In this document: piece after piece, positions 57,369 to 64,000 of the stretch
Position numbering within the stretch: position 1 is the stretch's first letter
Layout of the letters: every line of letters begins with the position of its first letter
Origin: JAICJR01 sp963848495
Lineage (GTDB): Bacteria; Actinomycetota; Thermoleophilia; Solirubrobacterales; Thermoleophilaceae
Direction: 5' to 3'
DNA: 64,000 nt
Assembly: GCA_963848495.1 (NCBI GenBank)
Contig: CAWKDV010000002.1
Coordinates: 1,426,001 to 1,490,000, forward strand
Notes under the pieces: model-generated
The model's input: the letters and a program-made list of their open reading frames with translations, nothing else
Databases searched by the model: none
What the model was told of the DNA's origin: nothing
Program-made: the position numbers and the translations under genes

Positions 57369-58013
57369 ATGGCGAAGATCGAGGTGCTCCCGCGCGCTCC
57401 GCACGCGAGCGTGCGCGAGGAGCTGAGGGCGTCGCAGCGGGGGCGGCTGATCTGCGCGGTCGCCGACTGCGTGGCCGCGAAGGGCTACGCCGAGACCACG
57501 GTGGCCGACGTGATCGCGCTTGCGGGCGTGTCTCGGAAGACCTTCTACGAGCACTTCACGGACAAGGAGGCCTGCTTCCTCGCCTCCTACGACCATGGCG
57601 CCGACGCGATCCACCGGGCGATGCTCGAGGCGGCCGAGGGACGCAGCGGCTGGCGCGAGATCCTCGACTCCGTGCTCGGCACCTGGCTCGAGTTCCTCGA
57701 TGCCGACCTCGCCTTCACGCGCGCGTACATGATCGAGTTCTGGGCCGCGGGCGACGCCGCGCGCGAGCGCTGGATGAAGCGCCGCGACCGCACCGGCGGA
57801 CTCCTGCGCACGCTGCACGAGCTGGCACGCAAGGCGGACCCGGCCATCGAGCCGGTGTCGGACACGCTGGTGGCCGCCGTCGTGGGCGGCATCAACCGCG
57901 TGATGATCTGCGCGGTGCTCGACGGGAGCGGCCGCCCGCTCACCGAGCTGAAGCCGGAGCTGCTGCGCTTCGTGGAGCTGACGCTCGCCGCGCCGGCGAG
58001 CCAGGGCACCTAA
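57369..58013 (+). CDS. TetR family transcriptional regulator
   Basis: A 214-residue TetR regulator. The HTH (about 28-75) reads RLICAVADCVAAKGYAETTVADVIALAGVSRKTFYEHFTDKEACFLASY. The C-terminal ligand domain is helical, with ILDSVLGTWLEFLDADLAFTRAYMIEF. The divergent secreted hydrolase is its likely target. ATG 57369. Its stop overlaps the convergent GGDEF-EAL stop by 3 bp. Confidence 0.92.
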   Translation: MAKIEVLPRAPHASVREELRASQRGRLICAVADCVAAKGYAETTVADVIALAGVSRKTFYEHFTDKEACFLASYDHGADAIHRAMLEAAEGRSGWREILDSVLGTWLEFLDADLAFTRAYMIEFWAAGDAARERWMKRRDRTGGLLRTLHELARKADPAIEPVSDTLVAAVVGGINRVMICAVLDGSGRPLTELKPELLRFVELTLAAPASQGT

Positions 58014-59971
58014 GCCGCGGCGCGCTCGTTCAGCCAGTCGGGCAGGTCGGACGCCGGCATCGGCCGCCCGAGGTACCAGCCCTGCGCGTAGTCGCAGCCG
58101 AGCTCGCCGAGCTCGTCCCACACCTCGCGCGTCTCAACGCCCTCGGCCACCACGTGCAGGCCGAGGTTGCGCGCGAGGTCGATCGTCGAGCGCACGATGA
58201 ACGCGTCCTCGTCCTGCGAGTCCATCGAGGCCACGAACGAGCGGTCGATCTTGATCTCGTTCACCGGCAGGCGCTTGAGGTATGAGAGCGAGGAGTAGCC
58301 CACGCCGAAGTCGTCAACGGCGAGGCGGATCCCCATTTCGCGCAGGCGCGCGAGGATGCCGATCGCGCGCTCCGGGTCGGCCATGATCGTGCTCTCGGTG
58401 ATCTCGAGCACTAGCCGGTCGGCGGGCACGCCGCGCCGCAGCAGCAGGTCGGCGATCTGGCTGGGCAGGTCGGGCTCGACCAGGTTGCGGGCGGACAGGT
58501 TCACGGCCACGGTCATGTCGAGGCCGGCGTCGAGCCAGACCCGCAGCTGGCGCAGCGCGGCGTCCAGCACGTAGGCGCTGATCTGGCGGATCAGGCCGGT
58601 GTGCTCGGCCAGCGGGATGAACTCGGCCGGCGGCACCATGCCGTGCTCGGGGCGCTGCCAGCGCACCAGCGCCTCGACCTCGGTCACCTGCCCCGTGCTG
58701 AGGGCGGCCTTGGGCTGGTAGTGGAGGATCAGCTCCTCGCGCTCGATCGCCTGCCGCAGCTCGCCAAGCAGCGAGAGCTGGCTCGGGTGGCCCTCGTCGA
58801 GGTCTGGCGAGTAGAGCGCCTGGCCGGCGTGGCTGTCCTTCGCCTTGTACATGGCGAGGTCGGCGCGCTGGAGCAGCGTGGCCACGTCCTGGGCGTGCTC
58901 GGGGTAGAGCGAGATGCCGATGCTGGCCTCGATGTCCACGCTCGCGCCGCTGACGGTGAAGCGCTCCTGGAGCGCGTGCTGCACGCGGTCCGCGACCTGC
59001 ACGGCCGTCTCGATGCTGGTGTCCGGCAGGAGCACCGCGAACTCGTCGCCGCCGAGGCGGGCGACCCTGTCGCTGTCGCGCACGGCCCGCCGGATGCGGC
59101 GCGCGGCAGCCTGCAGCAGCAGGTCGCCGCTGTGATGGCCGAGCGTGTCGTTGACCTCCTTGAAGCGGTCGAGGTCCATCACCATCACCGCGCAGACCTC
59201 GGGGACGCGCGGGCCGCCCAGCAGCTCCTCGAGCTGCTCGTAGAAGTACGAGCGGTTGGGCAGCTCGGTGAGCGCGTCGTGCCGCGCCTGGTGATGGTTC
59301 TCCTCGGACTGGCGGCGGAGGCGCTTCGAGGCGCTGTAGACGATCCGGAAGATCGCGGCGTAGAAGAGCAGGAGGCCTGCGAGCAGGACCAGGTAGAGGC
59401 GGTGCTTCTCATGGGTGATGTCGGCGGCCACGGGCGCGTAGCGCGTGTAGATCTCGAACACGCCGTCGGCGGGGCCGGCGCTGGGGCCGAAGCGGAGCGG
59501 CGCGCGCGTCTCGATCAGGGCGTCGGAGGAGGGGCGGTCGTCGATCCGGTGAACCACCGCGGCGTGGGCGCGGCCCGCCAGCGTGCTGCGGAGGGCCGCG
59601 TCCATCGGCACCGTCCTGCCGATTCGCGCGTGCAGGTTCGAGTAGACCACCTTGCCCTTGTCGTTGACCACCGCCAGCGACACCACCGAGCGGTCCTGGT
59701 AGCCCGCCAGGAAGGTGCGGTCGAGACCGGGGATCGCGTCCGGGCTGAGCCCGTTCTGGAGGTCGGTGTACGAGAGCTGGGGCAGCACGCCGAAGCTCGC
59801 CACGAGCTGCGCCGAGTTCGCCGCGTTGTTGATCGCGCGGCGCTTGACCTCGTGCTCCAGCACGTGCCCGAGCAGGACGCCGAGCAGCACTGTGGCGCTG
59901 AGGCTGAGCAGGGTGAAACGGCCCAGCAGCTCAGGCCTGGGAACCCTGCGAAGGGCATGGCGAACCTCCAT
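58010..59971 (-). CDS. membrane GGDEF-EAL cyclic-di-GMP protein
   Basis: A 653-residue protein. A transmembrane segment (about 17-38) precedes a periplasmic Cache-like sensor (to about 190), with VSLAVVNDKGKVVYSNL, and a second transmembrane segment (195-215) follows. The GGDEF domain has RLGGDEFAVLLPD near 305 (intact). The EAL domain has EVEALVRW near 430, DDFGVGYSSLSYLKRLPVNEIKIDRSFV near 553 and VAEGVET, so the phosphodiesterase residues also appear intact. It is probably bifunctional or switched by its sensor. ATG 59971. Confidence 0.92.
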   Translation of the reverse strand: MEVRHALRRVPRPELLGRFTLLSLSATVLLGVLLGHVLEHEVKRRAINNAANSAQLVASFGVLPQLSYTDLQNGLSPDAIPGLDRTFLAGYQDRSVVSLAVVNDKGKVVYSNLHARIGRTVPMDAALRSTLAGRAHAAVVHRIDDRPSSDALIETRAPLRFGPSAGPADGVFEIYTRYAPVAADITHEKHRLYLVLLAGLLLFYAAIFRIVYSASKRLRRQSEENHHQARHDALTELPNRSYFYEQLEELLGGPRVPEVCAVMVMDLDRFKEVNDTLGHHSGDLLLQAAARRIRRAVRDSDRVARLGGDEFAVLLPDTSIETAVQVADRVQHALQERFTVSGASVDIEASIGISLYPEHAQDVATLLQRADLAMYKAKDSHAGQALYSPDLDEGHPSQLSLLGELRQAIEREELILHYQPKAALSTGQVTEVEALVRWQRPEHGMVPPAEFIPLAEHTGLIRQISAYVLDAALRQLRVWLDAGLDMTVAVNLSARNLVEPDLPSQIADLLLRRGVPADRLVLEITESTIMADPERAIGILARLREMGIRLAVDDFGVGYSSLSYLKRLPVNEIKIDRSFVASMDSQDEDAFIVRSTIDLARNLGLHVVAEGVETREVWDELGELGCDYAQGWYLGRPMPASDLPDWLNERAAA

Positions 59972-60026
59972 TACGCGCCATATCGGCTGGTTGGCGCGTT
60001 AGTTCAAGTGTTGAGGCTCGATTTGC

Positions 60027-61517
60027 CTACCGGTCCGGCGACGTGGCGATCTTGATGTAGCTGTACTCGCCGCGGTAGCCGTCGCTGTCCGACAGCGGCG
60101 CGCAGCCCGCCCGCAGGTCCTCGCAGTCGACCTTGCGGCCGTTCGACAGCGTGAAGTCGAGCCGCGACGGGTGGTAGAAGGAGAACATGTTGCCGTCGTG
60201 ATTCGGGTCCACGGCGGCCTCCTCGACGTCGTGGCGCCAGCGGTTCGTGAGCAGCCGCGCGTCGGCCGTTGGGTCGCGCTTCACGTACTTGTCAAACCAG
60301 GCGGTGGTGTACCAGTCGATCAGGTCCGCGCCGCGCAGCGTGGCCCCGAACGCCGGGTTCGAGATGAACGAGAAATCGAGGTGCGAGCCGCCTCGGATCA
60401 CGATCTCGCCGGTGTCGATGCCGCGCTTCGAGTAGTCGAACGATTCGGTGGATTTGCAGGTCTGAGCACCCGCCCCCGGGCATGCGCTCTGGTCTGGGTA
60501 GCTCATGTTGGGCGTCGGCGGCAGGAAGTAGTCGGCGGACATGCCTAGCGCCGGCACGCCGTTCTTCCCCGGCGTGCGGTCCTGCGGGTGCGCCGGGCAG
60601 CCCGCCTCGCCGGGCGGGAAGCTGTCGTCGTTCGTGCCCGGGTCCGGCTGGCTCAGGTTGTCCCAGGCGACGATCGCGCTGACGCGCTTGTCCCACTGGC
60701 CGATGTATGAGACGCCCGCCGCGCCGTAGGAGTGGCCGGCGAGGCCAACGCGGCCGTTCAGCAGCTTCCAGTACGGGTTGAAGCCGGTGTCGAGCCCCGC
60801 CTGCACCCGATGCAACTGCTTGGCGGCGTGGCTCGTGCCCGTGCTGCACGAGGTCTCCGGCACGTACGGCTTCGACGGCGTGGAGAAGAAGAAGTTGAGC
60901 GCGTCCTCGGTCCCGTCGAAGAACGGCCGGCCGTCGGTCTGCGCGGGGAAGCCCTCGTTGCGGTCGGCGCCCTCGCCGAAGGTGTCCGACTGCCCCTGGC
61001 CCTGCGGGTCCCACGTCATCACCACGTAGCCCGCCTTGGCGAGCGCCTGCGCGGCGTACCAGTAGAGCTGCTCGTTGGCCTGCACCGAGCCGTTCGTGAT
61101 CACGATGCCGGGCCGCTTCGCCGGGCCTGCCTCCGTCGCCCAGATGTGGCCCGACAGCGTGGCGCCGTCGCGGGCGGTGAACAGCACCGGCTGCACGATC
61201 CCGTAGCCCTTCGACTGCCAGTCGTAGAGGCGGGCGTCGCCCGCGCAGCCGTCGCCGCCGTTCCAGCAGAGGTCGCTCTCGAACTCACGCTCGGGGTCGG
61301 TCGCCTGGATGCGCAGCGCATTGGCGAGGTTGGCGGCGCTCACCTCGCTCAGCAGCAGCCGGCCGCTCGGTGAGTCGTAGAGCGCCTGGCGCTCCAGCGT
61401 CTTGCTGTAGTTCTGCGCCTCCACCACCGGGTCGAGCGCCGGCGCGGCATGGACCTCCGCCGCCGTCATCCCCAGCACGAGCGCCGCAAGCGCGGCCGCC
61501 CCCAGACCTGCACGCAT
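60027..61517 (-). CDS. secreted alpha/beta hydrolase, BAAT/dienelactone-like
   Basis: A 496-residue exported hydrolase. The signal peptide is RAGLGAAALAALVLGMTAAEVHA (cleavage near 24). The nucleophile elbow is VGLAGHSYGAAGVSYIG (near residue 245), and the oxyanion/first-strand region is PGIVITNGSVQANEQLYWYAAQALAKAGYVVMTWDPQGQGQSD. Numerous Cys (LCWNGGDGCAGD, TSCSTG, GCPAHP, CPGAGAQTC) suggest disulfides. The closest kind is a secreted lipase/esterase. ATG 61517 follows a GGGAGGGG site. The upstream palindrome resembles that of the other secreted hydrolase. Confidence 0.85.
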   Translation of the reverse strand: MRAGLGAAALAALVLGMTAAEVHAAPALDPVVEAQNYSKTLERQALYDSPSGRLLLSEVSAANLANALRIQATDPEREFESDLCWNGGDGCAGDARLYDWQSKGYGIVQPVLFTARDGATLSGHIWATEAGPAKRPGIVITNGSVQANEQLYWYAAQALAKAGYVVMTWDPQGQGQSDTFGEGADRNEGFPAQTDGRPFFDGTEDALNFFFSTPSKPYVPETSCSTGTSHAAKQLHRVQAGLDTGFNPYWKLLNGRVGLAGHSYGAAGVSYIGQWDKRVSAIVAWDNLSQPDPGTNDDSFPPGEAGCPAHPQDRTPGKNGVPALGMSADYFLPPTPNMSYPDQSACPGAGAQTCKSTESFDYSKRGIDTGEIVIRGGSHLDFSFISNPAFGATLRGADLIDWYTTAWFDKYVKRDPTADARLLTNRWRHDVEEAAVDPNHDGNMFSFYHPSRLDFTLSNGRKVDCEDLRAGCAPLSDSDGYRGEYSYIKIATSPDR

Positions 61518-61539
61518 GCGTACCCCTCCCGCATCTATT

Positions 61540-61576
61540 ACACGGACGCCTCCGTGTTTCATTTTATGGAGGCGTC
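61540..61576. promoter_or_regulatory. overlapping palindromes upstream of the secreted hydrolase
   Basis: Perfect 7-bp arms ACACGGA / TCCGTGT with a CGCC spacer (61540-61557), overlapped by 9-bp arms GACGCCTCC / GGAGGCGTC (61545-61553 and 61568-61576). It lies 22-60 bp upstream of the hydrolase ATG and shares CC[AG]TGTTTC with the element at 57345. A TetR-type operator is the simplest reading. Confidence 0.6.
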
Positions 61577-61608
61577 TTCCAGGGGCGCGCCGGTTGTGGT
61601 GTCGTGAG

Positions 61609-63096
61609 CTAGGCCCAGCTCGCCACGAGCGTGCGGGCGGCCTCCACGTCCGGGTGCAGCGGCCGGTCCGCCAGCTCGGCATCGAGGCGCGGCGCGGCCG
61701 CCTCGTACATGCGCCGCGCGCCGGCGCCGGTGGGCACGTGGCCGGCCAGCCGCAGCGCGCGCACGGCGGTGACGAGCTCCACGGCCACGAGCACGCGCAG
61801 CGCCTCGAGCGCCTCGTGCGCGCGCCGAGCGGCGATCGGCGCGAGGCTGGCATGCGACTCCACGCCGCGCGCCACCGACACGGTCTGCGCCGCCACCGGC
61901 GTGACCAGCGAGCGCACCTCGGCCGCCGCGGCGTGGGCCGTGTACTCGAGGATCAGGCCGCCCGAGTCGGGGCCCGGGTCGAGCGCGAGGAAGGCAGGCA
62001 GCCCGGTGACGCTCGCGTCGAGCAGCGCGCTGACCCGGGCGGCGATCAGCGCCGCCGACTGCGCCAGCGCCGTCCGCAGCCCGTCGATCGCGTTGGCCAG
62101 CGGCGCGGCGTGCGGGTTGCCGTTCGGCAGCGCAAGCTCCTCCTCCGCGACGATCAGCGGGTTCTCGCCGGGGAAGTTGAGCTCGTGCACCACGGTCTCC
62201 TCGAGCGCCGCCAGCGCGTCGTGCACGACGCCGTCGACCTGCGGCAGCGCCCGGAACGGATAGGGGTCCTGGATCGCGGCGGCGGTGGGTTCCCGAGAGC
62301 GCCCGCGCAGGCCGGAGAGCAGGTCGCGCATGCGCGCGGCCACCGCCATCTGGCCCGGCTGCAGGCGGCCCGCGTGGAGGCGCGCGTCGAGCACCACCGG
62401 GTTGGCCGCGGCCGCCTCGAACGACATCGCCGCCACCGTCAGCCAGGTGTCGAGCAGCGCCCGAGCGTCGACCACGATCAGCGCGGCGTGCCCGACGCTC
62501 ACCGCGTTGCTGCTCATGAAGGCCAGCCCGTCGCGCGGCCCGAGCTCCGCCGGCGCGATGCCGGCGCCGCGCAGCGCTGTGCCGGCCTCCACGAGCTCGT
62601 CGCCGAGCCAGGCCTGGCCCTCGCCGAGCAGCGCCAGCGCGATGTCCGACAGCGTGGTGAGGTCGCCAGTCCCCAGTGAGCCGAGCTCGCGCGTGAACGG
62701 CAGGAAGTCTGCATTGAGCGCGGCGACCAGGCCGTCGAGCAGCGTCGGCGCCAGACCGCCTCCGCCTGCGCCGATCTGGTTCGCGCGCGTGACCATCGCC
62801 GCCCGCACGCGCTCGCTGCGCAGCGGCTGCCCGGCGCCGCAGGCGTGGCTGCGCAGCAGGCGAAGCTGGTGGCTCACGCGTCCGCCCGACTCGAGCCGGT
62901 GGCCGCGCAGCGGGCCCACCCCGGTGGTCACGCCGTAGAGCTCGTCGCCGCGCGCGAGCACGGCGTCGGCGGCGCGGCGAGCCGCCTCGTTGCGCTCGCG
63001 CGCTGCCGGGTCGAGCTCGACCCGCGCCAGCTCGCGGGCCACGCGCGCCACGGCCTCGGGCCGGAGCGACGCGCCATCGAGGACGACCGTCTCCAC
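61609..63096 (-). CDS. aromatic amino acid lyase (HAL/PAL family) lacking the MIO tripeptide
   Basis: A 495-residue HAL/PAL-superfamily protein. Family landmarks are GVTTGVGPL (canonical YGVNTGFG), LLRSHACGAG, FMSSNAVSVGHAAL, QDPYPFRALPQVDGVVHDAL and NPLIVAEEELALPNGNPHA. The MIO cofactor normally forms from Ala-Ser-Gly in GSVGASGDLAPL. Here the segment (about residues 138-146) reads GSLGTGDLTTL, one residue shorter and with no ASG. It may deaminate poorly or do a different reaction. ATG 63096 gives the normal family N-terminus. Confidence 0.88.
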   Translation of the reverse strand: METVVLDGASLRPEAVARVARELARVELDPAARERNEAARRAADAVLARGDELYGVTTGVGPLRGHRLESGGRVSHQLRLLRSHACGAGQPLRSERVRAAMVTRANQIGAGGGGLAPTLLDGLVAALNADFLPFTRELGSLGTGDLTTLSDIALALLGEGQAWLGDELVEAGTALRGAGIAPAELGPRDGLAFMSSNAVSVGHAALIVVDARALLDTWLTVAAMSFEAAAANPVVLDARLHAGRLQPGQMAVAARMRDLLSGLRGRSREPTAAAIQDPYPFRALPQVDGVVHDALAALEETVVHELNFPGENPLIVAEEELALPNGNPHAAPLANAIDGLRTALAQSAALIAARVSALLDASVTGLPAFLALDPGPDSGGLILEYTAHAAAAEVRSLVTPVAAQTVSVARGVESHASLAPIAARRAHEALEALRVLVAVELVTAVRALRLAGHVPTGAGARRMYEAAAPRLDAELADRPLHPDVEAARTLVASWA

Positions 63097-63128
63097 GCGC
63101 TCGCACTGTAGGAGCGCGGCCGGTCGCC

Positions 63129-63146
63129 AGCGCCCTCAGTGGCGCT
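63129..63146 (-). terminator. short stem-loop between PLD and lyase genes
   Basis: Perfect AGCGCC / GGCGCT arms with a 6-nt loop, overlapping the PLD stop and 33 bp before the lyase start. There is no T-run, so it is a weak terminator or processing signal. Confidence 0.35.
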
Positions 63147-64000
63147 AGCCGTCGTCGATCAGACCCTGCAGCGGCCCGAGCAGCCGCGCCGAGCGCCTCG
63201 ACACGCCGGGCAGCGCCAGCAGGTGGTGGGTCGGCGGCTCGCCCGCCTGGCGCCGCTGCAGCTGAGCCTCCGCGATCGGCCGCCAGCGCTCGTCCACCAG
63301 CGCGATCGGATCCGCGGCGTCCACCTCCTCCTCGTCCAGCTCCAGGTGCTCGGCCCACAGTCGCACCCGCGTCCGCCGCACCAGCTCGGCGTCGTCGCTC
63401 ACCAGGTTGAGCTCGCTGTCGTTCAGCAGCGAGTGGGCGTTGATGTTCGCCGAGCCGATCGTGAGCCAGCGGTCGTCCACGATCCCGACCTTCGCGTGCA
63501 CGTAGACGCGGTCGGCGTGCCGGCCGGAGCGGGCCTGGAGCGTCGCGGCCAGCAGGCGGCCCGCGCCGCCGTCGGCGTCCACCAGCACACCGAGCTGGCC
63601 GCGAGTGTCGTCCTGGCCGTTGTTCGCGCGCGAGGGCAGGAGCACGACAAGCCGGAAGTTGTCGGATGGCGGCGAGCGCAGCTTCTCGGCGAGGATCGAC
63701 ACCACCTCCGGCGCCCACAGGAACTGGTTCTCGAGGTAGACGAGCCGGCGCGCCGAGCGCAGCGCGCGCACGTAGCTCTCGAGGACGCGGAAGTCGCCGT
63801 CCGGCAGCGCGCCGTACATGCCGTCGGCAACAGTTCGCACGACCTGCACGGTGCTGGCGCCGGCGGGCGGCGGCGGGTCGGGCAGGGGCAGCTGCTCGCC
63901 TGTCACCTCGTGCCAGCGCATGGCGAAGTGGGAGGCGACGTCGGCCACCGCAGGTCCGCGCAGCCGCGTGGCCACGTCGTGCCAGCCGAGCCGCCAGCGC
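63145..64000 (-). CDS. phospholipase D-family protein, 5' end beyond window
   Basis: The C-terminal part (about 285 residues seen) of a PLD-superfamily protein. The second HKD motif is intact: VYVHAKVGIVDDRWLTIGSANINAHSLLNDSELN (His-x-Lys-x4-Asp, then GSAN). Upstream RLVYLENQFLW is the typical segment before it. The first HKD should lie outside the window. PLDs of this class hydrolyse or exchange phospholipid head groups. The frame stays open to the window edge, so the start is not visible. Confidence 0.88.
   Translation of the reverse strand, partial: RWRLGWHDVATRLRGPAVADVASHFAMRWHEVTGEQLPLPDPPPPAGASTVQVVRTVADGMYGALPDGDFRVLESYVRALRSARRLVYLENQFLWAPEVVSILAEKLRSPPSDNFRLVVLLPSRANNGQDDTRGQLGVLVDADGGAGRLLAATLQARSGRHADRVYVHAKVGIVDDRWLTIGSANINAHSLLNDSELNLVSDDAELVRRTRVRLWAEHLELDEEEVDAADPIALVDERWRPIAEAQLQRRQAGEPPTHHLLALPGVSRRSARLLGPLQGLIDDG

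Noticed and set aside
55902..58121. A 739-codon open frame on the minus strand over the hydrolase and TetR genes
   Set aside because: Arg/Ala-rich shadow of the 459-residue secreted hydrolase, which has a signal peptide and a GHSLGG motif in another frame.

Overview
The window is about 70% G+C, densely coded on both strands, and uses GTG starts freely. The gene set includes an F420/deazaflavin-type Ddn protein, several ECF sigma factors, a Gap-type exporter, FHA and FIST proteins, an AAC(2')-like acetyltransferase closest in feel to the mycobacterial type, and secreted proteins with no obvious relatives. This fits a soil actinobacterium, most likely of the Thermoleophilia (Solirubrobacter/Conexibacter-like). 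That placement is an inference from gene content, not from a marker gene. There are no rRNA or tRNA genes, CRISPR arrays, transposases or phage genes.

Layout. 0-9.3 kb holds an SDR fragment, an amino acid permease and an M24-like protein. A same-direction sugar-oxidation cluster follows: glucose dehydrogenase, CPA2 antiporter, a gluconolactonase broken by an amber codon, a double GlcG protein, a two-domain gluconolactonase and a peroxiredoxin-like protein. 9.3-20 kb holds a GNAT/ECF sigma/anti-sigma set, a cyclase-GMC oxidoreductase-membrane protein-Ddn operon, a GH15 glucoamylase/trehalase with a flavoprotein disulfide reductase, and a secreted propeller-like protein. 20-30 kb holds a degenerate SDR, a Gap exporter, a formylglycine-generating enzyme, an MFS-VOC-sigma operon, a MarR/DUF3224 pair, secreted proteins including a zinc metallopeptidase lipoprotein, another ECF sigma factor and a methyltransferase.

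29-39.6 kb is a stress and dormancy island: two double-domain universal stress proteins, a YbaK deacylase, two FHA proteins (one decayed), a CBS protein, aldehyde dehydrogenase with DUF779, a Pat-like acetyltransferase and a TreT-like trehalose synthase. Six upstream regions here share a two-part motif, GTAGT-like then CGGATG, spaced 27-28 bp apart and ending about 40-57 nt before start codons where a clear start exists. I see this as the best candidate for an undescribed regulon.

39.6-54.4 kb holds a GT39 transferase, a membrane alpha/beta hydrolase and an MMPL transporter divergent from a NarL-type two-component system. It also holds a divergent pair of aminoglycoside-modifying-enzyme homologues, a berberine-bridge-type oxidase, and a FIST sensor with a GGDEF cyclase. 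54.4-64 kb holds heptanucleotide repeat arrays around an AraC/VOC pair, a STAS protein and two secreted hydrolases. The hydrolases share a promoter element that may bind the adjacent TetR. It ends with a GGDEF-EAL protein, an ammonia-lyase homologue lacking the MIO tripeptide, and a truncated phospholipase D.

Decay is a theme: a gluconolactonase (amber), a SpoIID-like gene (amber plus frameshifting deletion), an FHA gene (lost zinc ribbon) and a VOC fragment. Several proteins keep a fold but have lost catalytic residues (SDR, M24, ammonia-lyase).
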